From: an uncultured Chloroflexota bacterium | GTDB taxonomy: Bacteria > Chloroflexota > Chloroflexia > Chloroflexales > Roseiflexaceae | Length of the DNA: 20,982 bases | Direction: 5' to 3' | NCBI GenBank assembly: GCA_937876225.1 | Contig: CALFIC010000192.1 | Span: forward strand, 1-20,982 | Shown here: positions 1 to 7,402 of the stretch, piece after piece | Layout of the letters: the number at the start of each line of letters is the position of its first letter | How positions within the stretch are numbered: position 1 is the first letter of the stretch | Program-made: the position numbers and the translations under genes | Notes under the pieces: generated by a model | What the model was told of the DNA's origin: nothing | The model's input: only the letters and a program-made list of their open reading frames with translations | Databases searched by the model: none

Positions 1-12
1 CTCTTCCGATCT
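1..12 (+). other. Residual Illumina adapter sequence at contig start
   Basis: The first twelve bases read ctcttccgatct, identical to the 3' end of the standard Illumina read-1/read-2 adapter. An exact match placed at base 1 is very unlikely by chance. It should be treated as a sequencing artefact and trimmed, and it marks base 1 as a read or contig edge rather than a natural junction. Confidence 0.93.
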
Positions 13-21
13 TGTCGGAGG

Positions 22-60
22 GGCGAATCATGCTGGCGAATTCATTCGCCGCTATTCGCC
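22..60. repeat. Nested inverted repeat built from GGCGAAT / ATTCGCC
   Basis: Two copies of GGCGAAT (22-28 and 35-41) are followed by two copies of the reverse complement ATTCGCC (44-50 and 54-60), and a partial fifth copy (attcg) sits at 61-65. The central pair forms GGCGAATtcATTCGCC. The element lies just after the stop codon of the minus-strand sensor gene, where it could end its transcript or be one copy of a dispersed intergenic repeat family. There is no clear T-run on the exit side, so the terminator role is uncertain. Confidence 0.6.
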
Positions 61-99
61 ATTCGTGTCTGTGTCCTCTGTGCGAGATAAACGACAATC

Positions 100-3000
100 C
101 TACTGCTGATTTTTACTGTTACGGTATTCTCGTGGTGAGCGGCCTATTTCATTGCGGAATACTTTACTGAAGTATCCGGGATCATCAAACCCGACCGCAA
201 TGGCAATATCGGTGATGGTATCGGTGCGTTCTTGCAATAATTGACAGGCACTGGCGATACGGTAGCGGGTGAGATAAACCCATGGCGTGACTCCTAGTTC
301 GTGCTGAAATACTTGCGTGAGGTAGCTTTCGCTTACACCCGCCACACTCGCAATCTGCTCACGACTCACCCGCTGGGTATAGTGTTGTTGGATATAGGCC
401 ATGGCGATACGCGCCACGCTACTCAGATGTGGTGGATTGATGGCATCGCCCCGCGTGATCCCATGCAACAATTGATCGATATCGTCGATAGTGCCACCTA
501 GTTTGGGGCGCATGACGGTGTTGGGATAATTGAGTCGCTGGATTTCACTACGGCTAAGTACTTTGCCACTTATGATGATGACGGGTACGGCATGCAGTCG
601 TTCATTACTGCGAATCCAGGCCAGCAATTCAAATCCATCCCCTTCGGGCATGACCAAATCCAAAATAATCGCATTGGGCGTGGGGCTGTGGTGTAAAAGT
701 TCGCGTGCCTGAATCCCGTCATAACACGACGTAAATGTCGCATTGGTAAAGGTGCGCTCGATGATGCTCCGGTACAATACATGCATTTGAGCGTGATCAT
801 CGACAATCAAAAACCGCATTTCCGTTGTAGGTTGTTGGCTTACCAGCAAGCGAATGGTCGCGATGAATGAATCATTGCTCATTGGTTTTTGCAAAATAGG
901 CGTATTTCCGAGCGTATTTGTGCTGTTATACACCAAAAACGGCACCCGACTCAGTAAGGCATGCGTTTGGATATACTCGATGAGTTGCGTTTCTTCATGA
1001 AACGAGTCGGTACTATCCCAGCTAATCGCAACGGGATGAAATTGGTGAATCAAGTCATCTAATTGCATGGTCGTCTGTGCGCGTTGGATGGCTAGTTGGT
1101 TTTTTTGGGCGATGTGTTGAATGGCGGGTCGGATTTGGTCGCTATTGCTGAGGACAATCAATACTGCCGGCAGTGTCGATGGTGGCGGCGGTAATGTGGT
1201 TGCATCAAGCCCGCGTAATGGTAAATAGACATGGAAGGTACTTCCTGCCCCAAATTGACTTTCTACCGTCAATACACCGTGATGAAGCGCCACTAAGCGG
1301 CGCGTAATCGCAAGCCCTAAGCCGACGCCATTGGGGTGTTGTTGGTGCTGGTCAATGGTTACAAATGGTTCAAAGATACGTGCTTGATGCGCCGGATCAA
1401 TCCCCGTACCTGTATCGTTGACCCAAATATGTAGGTACGGTGGATGTACCGCCACACCGAGGGTAATTGCTCCTTGATGGGTGAATTTGGCGGCGTTGCT
1501 CAATAAATTGGTGATGATTTGCCGGATTCGCACTGGATCAACATACAACATCGGTAATTCAGCGGGGATCTGCAATTCCCATGTCACCAACGAATTGTGG
1601 AATGTGGTACGCAATTCGTCAAAAATCTGGGTAATTAGGGCATGCGGAGGAATGGTCTCGGCAAACAATACCAGCTCGTCGATTTCGGCCCGTGACAAAT
1701 CGAGCAAGTCATTAATCAACAAAATTAAATGCTCTGCACTGCGCTGAATGGTCACAATATCAGCGCGTACATTATCGTTGAGGGCGTCACCGTGGGGTGT
1801 CGGGTCAGTGACAAGTAATTGGCTATAACCAAGGATGATATGCAAGGGGGTGCGCAATTCATGACTGACATTGGCCAGCAAGCGGGTTTTGAGGCGATCG
1901 GCTTGCTCCGCCGCATGTTGAGCGGTTTTGGCCGCTTGATACAAGTCAATATTGCGCAACGCAATCCCAATCTGATCTGCTACCAATTGCAATCCGTCGA
2001 TTTCGTCATGCGTATGGGGTACGAGAGTGGTGCTTTGTACGTCGAGTAGTCCGGTAATGGCATTGTTGAAGCGAATGGGGATAATCACGCGTGTACGGGT
2101 GTCGAGCTGATGATTATCCGCCACATAGCGGGTACTAATCGTCGTGTCAGGGATAAAAATCGGTCGTTGATCGTGCAGTGCCGCACCTAACGCTGTTCCG
2201 GCCAATTGTGGTGCATGGGCTGAATTGGTATGGAGCTGCCCGTGCGCGTCAAAGCGCCATAACAGTACCCGATCATAGCCATAATTGAGGCGGATCAAGG
2301 CGCTGATTTCGTTGATGAGCTGGGTATGGTCGAGAATTGCTCCCACACGTTGCGTGATGGCGATACTGGTTTCGATTTGGCGTAAGCGGCGTTGTTCACT
2401 TTGGCGATTGACACCGACCAGCTGATTCGTCAAATCGGCAAATGAAACTAATTTTTCGACGGCGATTTGGGCCACATTGTGCCGCTCAATCACCCGCCGT
2501 GGTGGGTCATAAGTGGCAGGGAGCTGTTGATTTTGGATGCCATACAGCGCCAAATCAATCATCTGGGCTGCAAATGAATCAATCACCGTCTCGACTGTCA
2601 TATGCATCTGGCCGTGGTTGATTTCGGCCATCGCCAAGGGATCTCCATTGATGCCCGTAATCAAGGCGTGGGGTGGCAGGCGATTGTGGCGGGCAAGTAC
2701 GTCCCGTCCGGCACTCGCAAGTGAGTCCGACAACCCAAATACCGCATCTACTGGCGTGGCATCTGTTGTAATCCATGCTTCTGTGGCAACGACGCCATCG
2801 TGATACGGCCAACCACAAGGGATGTGGATTAATTCGACTGTCGGAATGGTGGCAAAGGCATCACGCATCCCCATCAGCCGCGATAATCCCATGTCGTCAT
2901 AGCCACCAACGATGAGTACCCGTGCATGCGGTTGTAATCGCTCCGCCAACCAATGACCGACGGTGTGCGCTGCGTCGTATAATCCGCGCCGTGACGTAAA

Positions 3001-3309
3001 TAATGGATAGCGCAAAAAACTCTCGGAGGCATCGATAATCGGGATACCCCGTGCCACAATCCGGCGTAACAACGGCTCCGCCACGGTATTGCAAATCAAC
3101 CCGTGCACATCTTGGACTAATAATTCTTCAAAAAATTCATCGATTTCGTGAGGGAGTAACTGTAAATTGGTAATATTGCGGGTCAGCGTCCCGAGCTGGA
3201 CGACTTCGACATTGCGCTGGATGGCATGCCGAATCACCGCTTCACGGACTTGCACCCAATACGGGTCATGCATGCCGACTTGAACTGCGATGCGGTGGCG
3301 CGCTACCAT
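100..3309 (-). CDS. Soluble hybrid sensor kinase / response regulator with LacI-type sensor and AraC output
   Basis: This is a 1069-residue one-chain signalling protein. I chose the ATG at 3307-3309, because AGAGG lies 9 bases upstream of it; the GTG nine bases earlier would abut that site. Domains in order: a LacI/GalR-like periplasmic-binding fold (about 5-290) without a DNA-binding head; GAF (about 310-455); HisKA with the H-box NVSHELRTP (His about 483); HATPase with N (NLLSNAAKF), DTGTG and GVGLGLA boxes (about 590-700); a degenerate receiver (about 712-822); a true receiver with IVDD and ILDLVMP (Asp about 884); and an AraC-type double helix-turn-helix (about 960-1060) ending in a typical GFDDPGYFSKVFR motif. 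No signal peptide or membrane segment is seen, so it should sense a cytoplasmic ligand, probably a sugar or sugar acid. It is transcribed away from the catabolic genes and is the only regulator in the window. The exact ligand and targets are unknown. Confidence 0.9.
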   Translation of the reverse strand: MVARHRIAVQVGMHDPYWVQVREAVIRHAIQRNVEVVQLGTLTRNITNLQLLPHEIDEFFEELLVQDVHGLICNTVAEPLLRRIVARGIPIIDASESFLRYPLFTSRRGLYDAAHTVGHWLAERLQPHARVLIVGGYDDMGLSRLMGMRDAFATIPTVELIHIPCGWPYHDGVVATEAWITTDATPVDAVFGLSDSLASAGRDVLARHNRLPPHALITGINGDPLAMAEINHGQMHMTVETVIDSFAAQMIDLALYGIQNQQLPATYDPPRRVIERHNVAQIAVEKLVSFADLTNQLVGVNRQSEQRRLRQIETSIAITQRVGAILDHTQLINEISALIRLNYGYDRVLLWRFDAHGQLHTNSAHAPQLAGTALGAALHDQRPIFIPDTTISTRYVADNHQLDTRTRVIIPIRFNNAITGLLDVQSTTLVPHTHDEIDGLQLVADQIGIALRNIDLYQAAKTAQHAAEQADRLKTRLLANVSHELRTPLHIILGYSQLLVTDPTPHGDALNDNVRADIVTIQRSAEHLILLINDLLDLSRAEIDELVLFAETIPPHALITQIFDELRTTFHNSLVTWELQIPAELPMLYVDPVRIRQIITNLLSNAAKFTHQGAITLGVAVHPPYLHIWVNDTGTGIDPAHQARIFEPFVTIDQHQQHPNGVGLGLAITRRLVALHHGVLTVESQFGAGSTFHVYLPLRGLDATTLPPPPSTLPAVLIVLSNSDQIRPAIQHIAQKNQLAIQRAQTTMQLDDLIHQFHPVAISWDSTDSFHEETQLIEYIQTHALLSRVPFLVYNSTNTLGNTPILQKPMSNDSFIATIRLLVSQQPTTEMRFLIVDDHAQMHVLYRSIIERTFTNATFTSCYDGIQARELLHHSPTPNAIILDLVMPEGDGFELLAWIRSNERLHAVPVIIISGKVLSRSEIQRLNYPNTVMRPKLGGTIDDIDQLLHGITRGDAINPPHLSSVARIAMAYIQQHYTQRVSREQIASVAGVSESYLTQVFQHELGVTPWVYLTRYRIASACQLLQERTDTITDIAIAVGFDDPGYFSKVFRNEIGRSPREYRNSKNQQ

Positions 3310-3622
3310 TTGGTACACCCTCTATTGGATGTCAATATACTTCGATTGTAACAAAAATACGCTGCGCATGGAGATTGATACCGTGCAACTTGGTTAGATT
3401 TTAAATTTACTTTTTGAAAAATAAAAATAATGAACAGTTAATTTCGCTAATAAACATTTGATGATTATTTTGTTAAAAAAATTATTTTATAGAGTATTTT
3501 TTGCTATTTTTTGTAAAAATAAATATTGTGCATATAAATTATTGTTGACGTAATACAATATACAACGTATGATGATACCAATTTATTTTACACTATTTGT
3601 AAAATAATATTAGGAGTTGTGT
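3310..3622. other. Divergent AT-rich intergenic region
   Basis: This 313-base gap separates the minus-strand sensor from the plus-strand lipoprotein gene. It is strongly AT-rich from about 3400 to 3610, with many A and T runs, in contrast to the surrounding coding DNA. It contains a good plus-strand promoter at 3545-3573. I found no convincing promoter for the minus-strand gene, although one is needed here. No gene or RNA is recognised. Confidence 0.6.
3545..3573 (+). promoter_or_regulatory. Sigma-70 type promoter for the lipoprotein gene
   Basis: TTGACG (3545-3550) and TATGAT (3568-3573) are separated by exactly 17 bases. Transcription would start near 3580 and leave a leader of about 43 bases before the ATG at 3623. 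The match is close to consensus and its position is sensible, but it is not tested. Confidence 0.6.
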
Positions 3623-4093
3623 ATGCAACGGTTCAAAGTGTTGATGTTGGCATTGTTAGCAATGGTAGTTTTGGCATCGTGTACGACGAGTAGCTGCGTG
3701 ACGACGGTAACAATTAATACGCCTGATACGTTTAGTTGTCCCACGTCATTTACTGATGTACAGGGATGTGTGATTACCACCGACATTCAAACCAAGTATA
3801 AGGGCATGAATGTGGTACCTAACACTGGGATGATTGAATTTTCGACCGATCAAACGATTGAAGAAGTCACGCCAATTTACGTCGACTTTTTGAAGGCCAA
3901 AGCAGACTTTGCCGAAGTCCCCGTCAGTGCTGATTTAAAGAAAATCGGCACCACTTATTTGGGGATGACCGATACGGACACGATTATTGCCTACCAAACC
4001 AAAATCGGTGTAGGCTTTTATGTGTTCCTCAAAACCGTCGATGGTCGCACCAACGTAGCGGTTATCTCGGGTGCGTTGGGCTGCGCAAACTAA
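3623..4093 (+). CDS. Small predicted lipoprotein of unknown function
   Basis: The protein has 156 residues. The ATG at 3623 is preceded by AGGAG six bases upstream, and an upstream in-frame TTG at 3617 lies too close to that site to be used. Residues 1-19 form a signal peptide with a hydrophobic core ending in a lipobox (LASC), so Cys20 should be lipid-modified and the protein held on the outer face of the membrane. Four more cysteines (about 25, 39, 49, 154) could form two disulfides. The mature part is a small mixed domain with no motif I recognise. It has its own promoter and an own strong terminator, so it looks like a single-gene unit. A link to the neighbouring genes is not supported by anything in the sequence. 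Confidence 0.85.
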   Translation: MQRFKVLMLALLAMVVLASCTTSSCVTTVTINTPDTFSCPTSFTDVQGCVITTDIQTKYKGMNVVPNTGMIEFSTDQTIEEVTPIYVDFLKAKADFAEVPVSADLKKIGTTYLGMTDTDTIIAYQTKIGVGFYVFLKTVDGRTNVAVISGALGCAN

Positions 4094-4108
4094 GTCGTTT
4101 GTCTCTTC

Positions 4109-4145
4109 CCACGGCACGGTGTATTACACCGTGCCGTGGTTTTTT
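4109..4145 (+). terminator. Strong rho-independent terminator after the lipoprotein gene
   Basis: A perfect 15-base inverted repeat (ccacggcacggtgta at 4109-4123 and its complement at 4125-4139) with a single central base is followed by six Ts (4140-4145). The stem is GC-rich. It isolates the lipoprotein gene from the dehydratase operon 49 bases downstream. Confidence 0.92.
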
Positions 4146-4193
4146 GTGTATAGTAGGGGAAGATACAAATTCCCACACAAGGAGCAGGCCTCC

Positions 4194-6428
4194 ATGACCA
4201 ATCTCCTCCGTTTTCGCGCCTTGGATGAGCGCGATATCAACAAAGAAACCTTTGTCGAGCCCTGGCCCGAAGCCGGTTTAACCGTCGCCGATAGCCCCTA
4301 TGATCCCCAACCTTCGTTGCGGATTGTGGATGGGCGGGTTGTCGAGCTCGACGGGCGGCTAGAAGCAGATTTCGACACCCTCGATACGTTTATCGCCCGT
4401 CACGGCATTGATTTAACGGTGGCGCCGGAGGCGATGGCGCTTGATTCGTTGCAGTTTGCGCATATGCTGGCTGATATCAATATCCCCCGCAAGACGTTGT
4501 TGCGCCTCGCCACGGGATGTACGCCAGCCAAATTGGTCGACATCATGCGCCATATGAATGTCCTCGAAATGATGAATGGCTTGTCCAAAATGCGCGTGCG
4601 GCGCGTCCCTGCCAATCAAGCCCACGTCACCAATCGCCGCGAAAACCCGGCGCTGTTGGCGGCAGATGCCGCCGAAGCAGCCTTGCGCGGTTTTTCTGAA
4701 ATCGAGACAACGGTCGGTGTGGCACGGGCCGCGCCGTTCAATGCCTTGGCGATTTTGGTAGGAGCCCAGACGGGGCGCGGCGGTGTGATGACCCAATGTG
4801 CCGTCGAAGAAGCGTTGGGGTTGCGTTTGGCGATGAAGGGGCTCACTACCTACGCCGAAACGTTGTCAGTCTATGGCACTGAGCAGGCCTTTGTGGATGG
4901 CGACGACTCGCCGTGGTCCAAAGGCTTCCTGGCATCGGCATACGCCTCGCGAGGCGTCAAAGTGCGTTTTACGTCGGGCACGGGCTCTGAAGCGTTGATG
5001 GGCAGCGCTGAGCAACGTTCGATGCTTTATCTCGAAGCACGTTGTTTGTGTGTGACCCGCGGTGCCGGTAGTCAAGGGGTGCAAAACGGCTCGATTTCGT
5101 GTATCGCTTTGCCCGAATCATTGCCGGGCGGGGTGCGGGCGGTGTTGGCCGAAAACTTGATGGCGTCGATGTTGGGCCTCGAAGTTGCCTCAGGCAACGA
5201 CGCGCTCGCGTCACATTCGGCTATCCGCAAATCGGCCAAATTGATGTTGCAATTCATTCCCGGGACTGATTTTATTTTTTCGGGATATAGTGCGGTGCCT
5301 CGCCGCGACAATATGTTTGGCGGTGGCAATTTCGATGCCGATGATTTAGATGATTACGCCGTGTTGCAACGTGACATGCAAATCGACGGCGGCACGCGCT
5401 CAATTAGCGAAGCCGAGGCGGCGGAGATTCGCCGCGCTGGGGCGCAGGCCATCCAAGCCGTCTATGCCGAATTGGGCTTCCCCACCATCAGTGATGCCGA
5501 AGTCGAGGCGGCGGTAGTGGCCCATTCGAGTGAAAATATGCCGGCGCGTGACATCGTCCCTGACCTCGCCGCCGCCGACGCATTTTTGGCGGGTGACCGT
5601 AGTGTGATGGATGTGGTGGCGGCCTTGGCGCGGCGGGGATTTGTGCAGACGGCCGAAAATCTGCTCACCATGGGGCGGCAACGCATCGCCGGTGATTATC
5701 TGCAGCCCGCTGCGATTTTTGACCGTGACTTTGTGGTCAAAAGCGCCATCAACGACCCCAATGACTACAACGGCCCGGGGACGGGCTACCGCGTGAGTGG
5801 CGCCCGTTGGGACGAAATCGCCAATATTCGTCAAGCCAAATCGCCCCGCGACTTCATTGCCGACCGCTTGGGCTTGCCTATCGAAGGCCTCGACCCATAC
5901 GGCCCGGCCAAGCGGGGTGGGCATACCGAAGTGGTGGTGGCGATTGGGCCGGCCTTTGGGCGGATTATCACCCAGACGATTGGTGGGATTCCTCATGAAG
6001 AAGTACTCAAGGCGGTGCTAACGGGGATTGCCGAAGAGGGGTTGATTGGGCGGATTGTGCGCATCTGGCATTCGTCTGATTGCGCCGAAATTGGGCATGT
6101 GGGAGCGCAATTGAGTGGCTCGGGGATTGCGATTGGCATCCAGTCAAGGGGCACGTCGATTATTCATCGCGTTGATTTGGCGCGCCTCAATAACCTCGAG
6201 CTCTTTTCGCAGTCACCGAGTATGACGGTTGAAACCTACCGTGCGATGGGGCGTAATGCGGCCCGTTATGCCGCCAAAAAAATTACTACGCCGGTGCCGG
6301 TGACGGTAGATAATTGGGCCCGCTTGCGGTTGATTGTCAAAACGGCCTTGCTCCACCGCAAAGAAACCGAAGAAATTCGTCAATTACCCCCCGAAGCGTT
6401 GCGCTTCGATTGGGAACCGGAGGTATAG
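4194..6428 (+). CDS. pduCD-like: Adenosylcobalamin-dependent diol/glycerol dehydratase, fused large + medium subunits
   Basis: This 744-residue enzyme should dehydrate vicinal diols (1,2-propanediol or glycerol) to aldehydes using adenosylcobalamin. The start is the ATG at 4194 with AAGGAG ten bases upstream. Residues 1 to about 555 match the large (alpha) subunit and about 570-744 the medium (beta) subunit, normally two genes. Compared from memory with the Klebsiella oxytoca large subunit, every known active-site residue is present at a constant +1 offset: His144 (NQAHVTN), Glu171, Glu222 (YAETLS), Gln297 (GVQNG), Asp336 (GNDA) and Ser363 (FSGYSAVP). The residue after Asp336 is Ala where the Klebsiella enzyme has Gln336. 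The beta part shows SSDCAEIGHVG, SGSGIAIGIQSRGT and LNNLELFSQ. The small-subunit gene begins two bases after the stop. No reactivase or shell-protein genes are adjacent. Similar fusions are known in actinobacteria. Confidence 0.95.
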   Translation: MTNLLRFRALDERDINKETFVEPWPEAGLTVADSPYDPQPSLRIVDGRVVELDGRLEADFDTLDTFIARHGIDLTVAPEAMALDSLQFAHMLADINIPRKTLLRLATGCTPAKLVDIMRHMNVLEMMNGLSKMRVRRVPANQAHVTNRRENPALLAADAAEAALRGFSEIETTVGVARAAPFNALAILVGAQTGRGGVMTQCAVEEALGLRLAMKGLTTYAETLSVYGTEQAFVDGDDSPWSKGFLASAYASRGVKVRFTSGTGSEALMGSAEQRSMLYLEARCLCVTRGAGSQGVQNGSISCIALPESLPGGVRAVLAENLMASMLGLEVASGNDALASHSAIRKSAKLMLQFIPGTDFIFSGYSAVPRRDNMFGGGNFDADDLDDYAVLQRDMQIDGGTRSISEAEAAEIRRAGAQAIQAVYAELGFPTISDAEVEAAVVAHSSENMPARDIVPDLAAADAFLAGDRSVMDVVAALARRGFVQTAENLLTMGRQRIAGDYLQPAAIFDRDFVVKSAINDPNDYNGPGTGYRVSGARWDEIANIRQAKSPRDFIADRLGLPIEGLDPYGPAKRGGHTEVVVAIGPAFGRIITQTIGGIPHEEVLKAVLTGIAEEGLIGRIVRIWHSSDCAEIGHVGAQLSGSGIAIGIQSRGTSIIHRVDLARLNNLELFSQSPSMTVETYRAMGRNAARYAAKKITTPVPVTVDNWARLRLIVKTALLHRKETEEIRQLPPEALRFDWEPEV

Positions 6429-6430
6429 AG

Positions 6431-6841
6431 ATGCCAACATATCCGTTATATAGTGATCCGCATGCTGATTTGCATGCAGCCAGTGGGCGTGCGTTGGATG
6501 AAGTGACGGTGGCAGCGACGGTCGCTGGTGAAGTCACCCTCGATGATTTGCAAATCGATAAAGCGGCGTTGCAGGCGCAAGCTGAGATTGCGCGGCAGGC
6601 AGGGTATGCCCAGTTGGCGCAAAATTTGGCGCGAGCGGCAGAGCTGACGGTGGTGCCGCGAGCCGAGATTATCGATATGTATCAGCAATTGCGGCCGGGA
6701 CGGTCGTCGCATGCAGAGCTCATCGCCTTGGCTACGCGGCTTGAGGATGTCTATGCAGCCCCGATTTGTGGCGCATTTGTACGTGAGGCGGCGCAGGTTT
6801 ATTTGGAGCGCAATATGTTGCGGCGCCCACCAGCGTTTTGA
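6431..6841 (+). CDS. pduE-like: Diol/glycerol dehydratase small subunit
   Basis: This is a 136-residue gamma subunit that should complete the dehydratase complex. The ATG at 6431 lies two bases after the stop of the fused subunit gene, and its GGAGG site (6419-6423) lies inside the end of that gene, which suggests coupled translation. Family features are the N-terminal YPL, TLDDLQI...LQAQAEIAR, LARAAEL, the conserved LRPGRSS(H)AEL core and the C-terminal FVREAAQVYLER. It is shorter than the Klebsiella protein (about 173) mainly at the N-terminus, where enteric homologues carry an extension. That agrees with a soluble enzyme not packed in a microcompartment, though this is an inference. Confidence 0.92.
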   Translation: MPTYPLYSDPHADLHAASGRALDEVTVAATVAGEVTLDDLQIDKAALQAQAEIARQAGYAQLAQNLARAAELTVVPRAEIIDMYQQLRPGRSSHAELIALATRLEDVYAAPICGAFVREAAQVYLERNMLRRPPAF

Positions 6842-6884
6842 TGAGCGGTGCTCAAGCCCATTGAGTGGGAGATGTGGGGATATG

Positions 6885-6921
6885 AAATTGCACACTGCTC
6901 ATAGCACTGTGCAATTTTTTT
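6885..6921 (+). terminator. Rho-independent terminator after the diol dehydratase genes
   Basis: The arms aaattgcacactgct (6885-6899) and agcactgtgcaattt (6903-6917) pair along 15 bases with one mismatch around a 3-base loop, and a run of Ts continues to about 6922. It ends the dehydratase transcript and separates it from the transporter operon. Confidence 0.87.
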
Positions 6922-7000
6922 AATTAGACGAATGATAGTGATGATTTGCTAATGAATTTATTGGTAATGATGCTTTATTCACAGATAGTACGCTACATGG

Positions 7001-7013
7001 TATCACCGTGATA
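7001..7013. promoter_or_regulatory. 13-bp palindrome, possible operator
   Basis: TATCACcGTGATA is a perfect 6-1-6 inverted repeat about 210 bases upstream of the -35 element of the transporter promoter. It has the size and symmetry of a dimeric repressor or activator site, but lies far upstream and the protein that might bind it is unknown. Confidence 0.35.
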
Positions 7014-7125
7014 TATGCGGGTGATTTTTATCAGTGTGCAATTAAACAGATATGTGCATTTTTTTATTGACTCGTAGGATTTGCATCGAGAATGCATATT
7101 TTTGTGGATATCGTGAGGGGGCACA

Positions 7126-7182
7126 CAACTCATTCAATGAGTTGAAATTGAAAGCAAAAATACCAGATAGGGAAATGAGTTG
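7126..7182. promoter_or_regulatory. Operator cluster: three copies of AATGAGTTG
   Basis: CAACTCATTcAATGAGTTG (7126-7144) is a perfect 9-1-9 dyad, and the same nine bases AATGAGTTG occur again at 7174-7182 in direct orientation. The last copy ends 30 bases before the -35 box at 7213, where activators commonly bind. Three exact copies of a nonamer within 57 bases are unlikely to be chance. The AraC-type output domain of the sensor protein encoded at 100-3309 is the obvious candidate ligand, since such regulators often use repeated half-sites, but this link is inference. Confidence 0.65.
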
Positions 7183-7212
7183 ATAAATGCAATAGACCCA
7201 CAAAAAAATCAA

Positions 7213-7241
7213 TTGACAACATATATGATGAGGTATACAAT
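7213..7241 (+). promoter_or_regulatory. Sigma-70 type promoter of the ABC transporter / sugar-acid operon
   Basis: TTGACA (7213-7218) matches the -35 consensus exactly, and TACAAT (7236-7241) matches five of six -10 positions, with an optimal 17-base spacer. Transcription would start near 7248, giving a leader of about 155 bases. It is the only strong promoter I see before the thirteen co-directed genes that follow. Confidence 0.75.
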
Positions 7242-7402
7242 AGGCATGTCAGTATCTCATGAGATTCTCAGTTTGGTCAGTTCAACAACATATGTGGTAA
7301 TCACAGTGGCAGTTTTGTCATTGGGAATATCAAGGTGGTGGAGTGATAAGAATTGGGAATTACGTGATGATATGGCATAGATTAATGTCGAAGGAGACAA
7401 CG

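Larger units (their letters stand above)
6842..7402. other. Long regulatory intergenic region upstream of the transporter operon
   Basis: This 561-base gap holds, in order, a terminator for the dehydratase operon (6885-6921), an AT-rich stretch with a 13-bp palindrome (7001-7013), a perfect 19-bp dyad (7126-7144), a third copy of its half-site (7174-7182) and a near-consensus promoter (7213-7241). A leader of about 155 bases follows before the binding-protein start codon. A 66-codon open frame starting at 7180 spans the promoter and has no ribosome site, so I do not call it a gene. Confidence 0.7.

Noticed and set aside
4071..4193. N-terminal extension of the diol dehydratase frame
   Set aside because: It reads through the end of the lipoprotein gene and the terminator hairpin; the ATG at 4194 has a good ribosome site and begins family-like sequence.
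4146..4193. Cobalamin riboswitch or strong promoter ahead of the diol dehydratase
   Set aside because: Only 48 bases separate the terminator from the start codon, too few for a B12 riboswitch. A TATAGT at 4149-4154 lacks a matching -35.
5400..5996. Antisense frame of 198 codons inside the dehydratase gene
   Set aside because: A mirror of the GC-rich sense codons, with no ribosome site or recognisable motif.
7067..7100. Second promoter candidate TTGACT with a distant CATATT
   Set aside because: The spacer is 22 bases, outside the usual range; the promoter at 7213 is far better.
7180..7380. 66-codon open frame upstream of the binding-protein gene
   Set aside because: It begins with TTG without a ribosome site, spans the near-consensus promoter at 7213-7241, and has no recognisable family.
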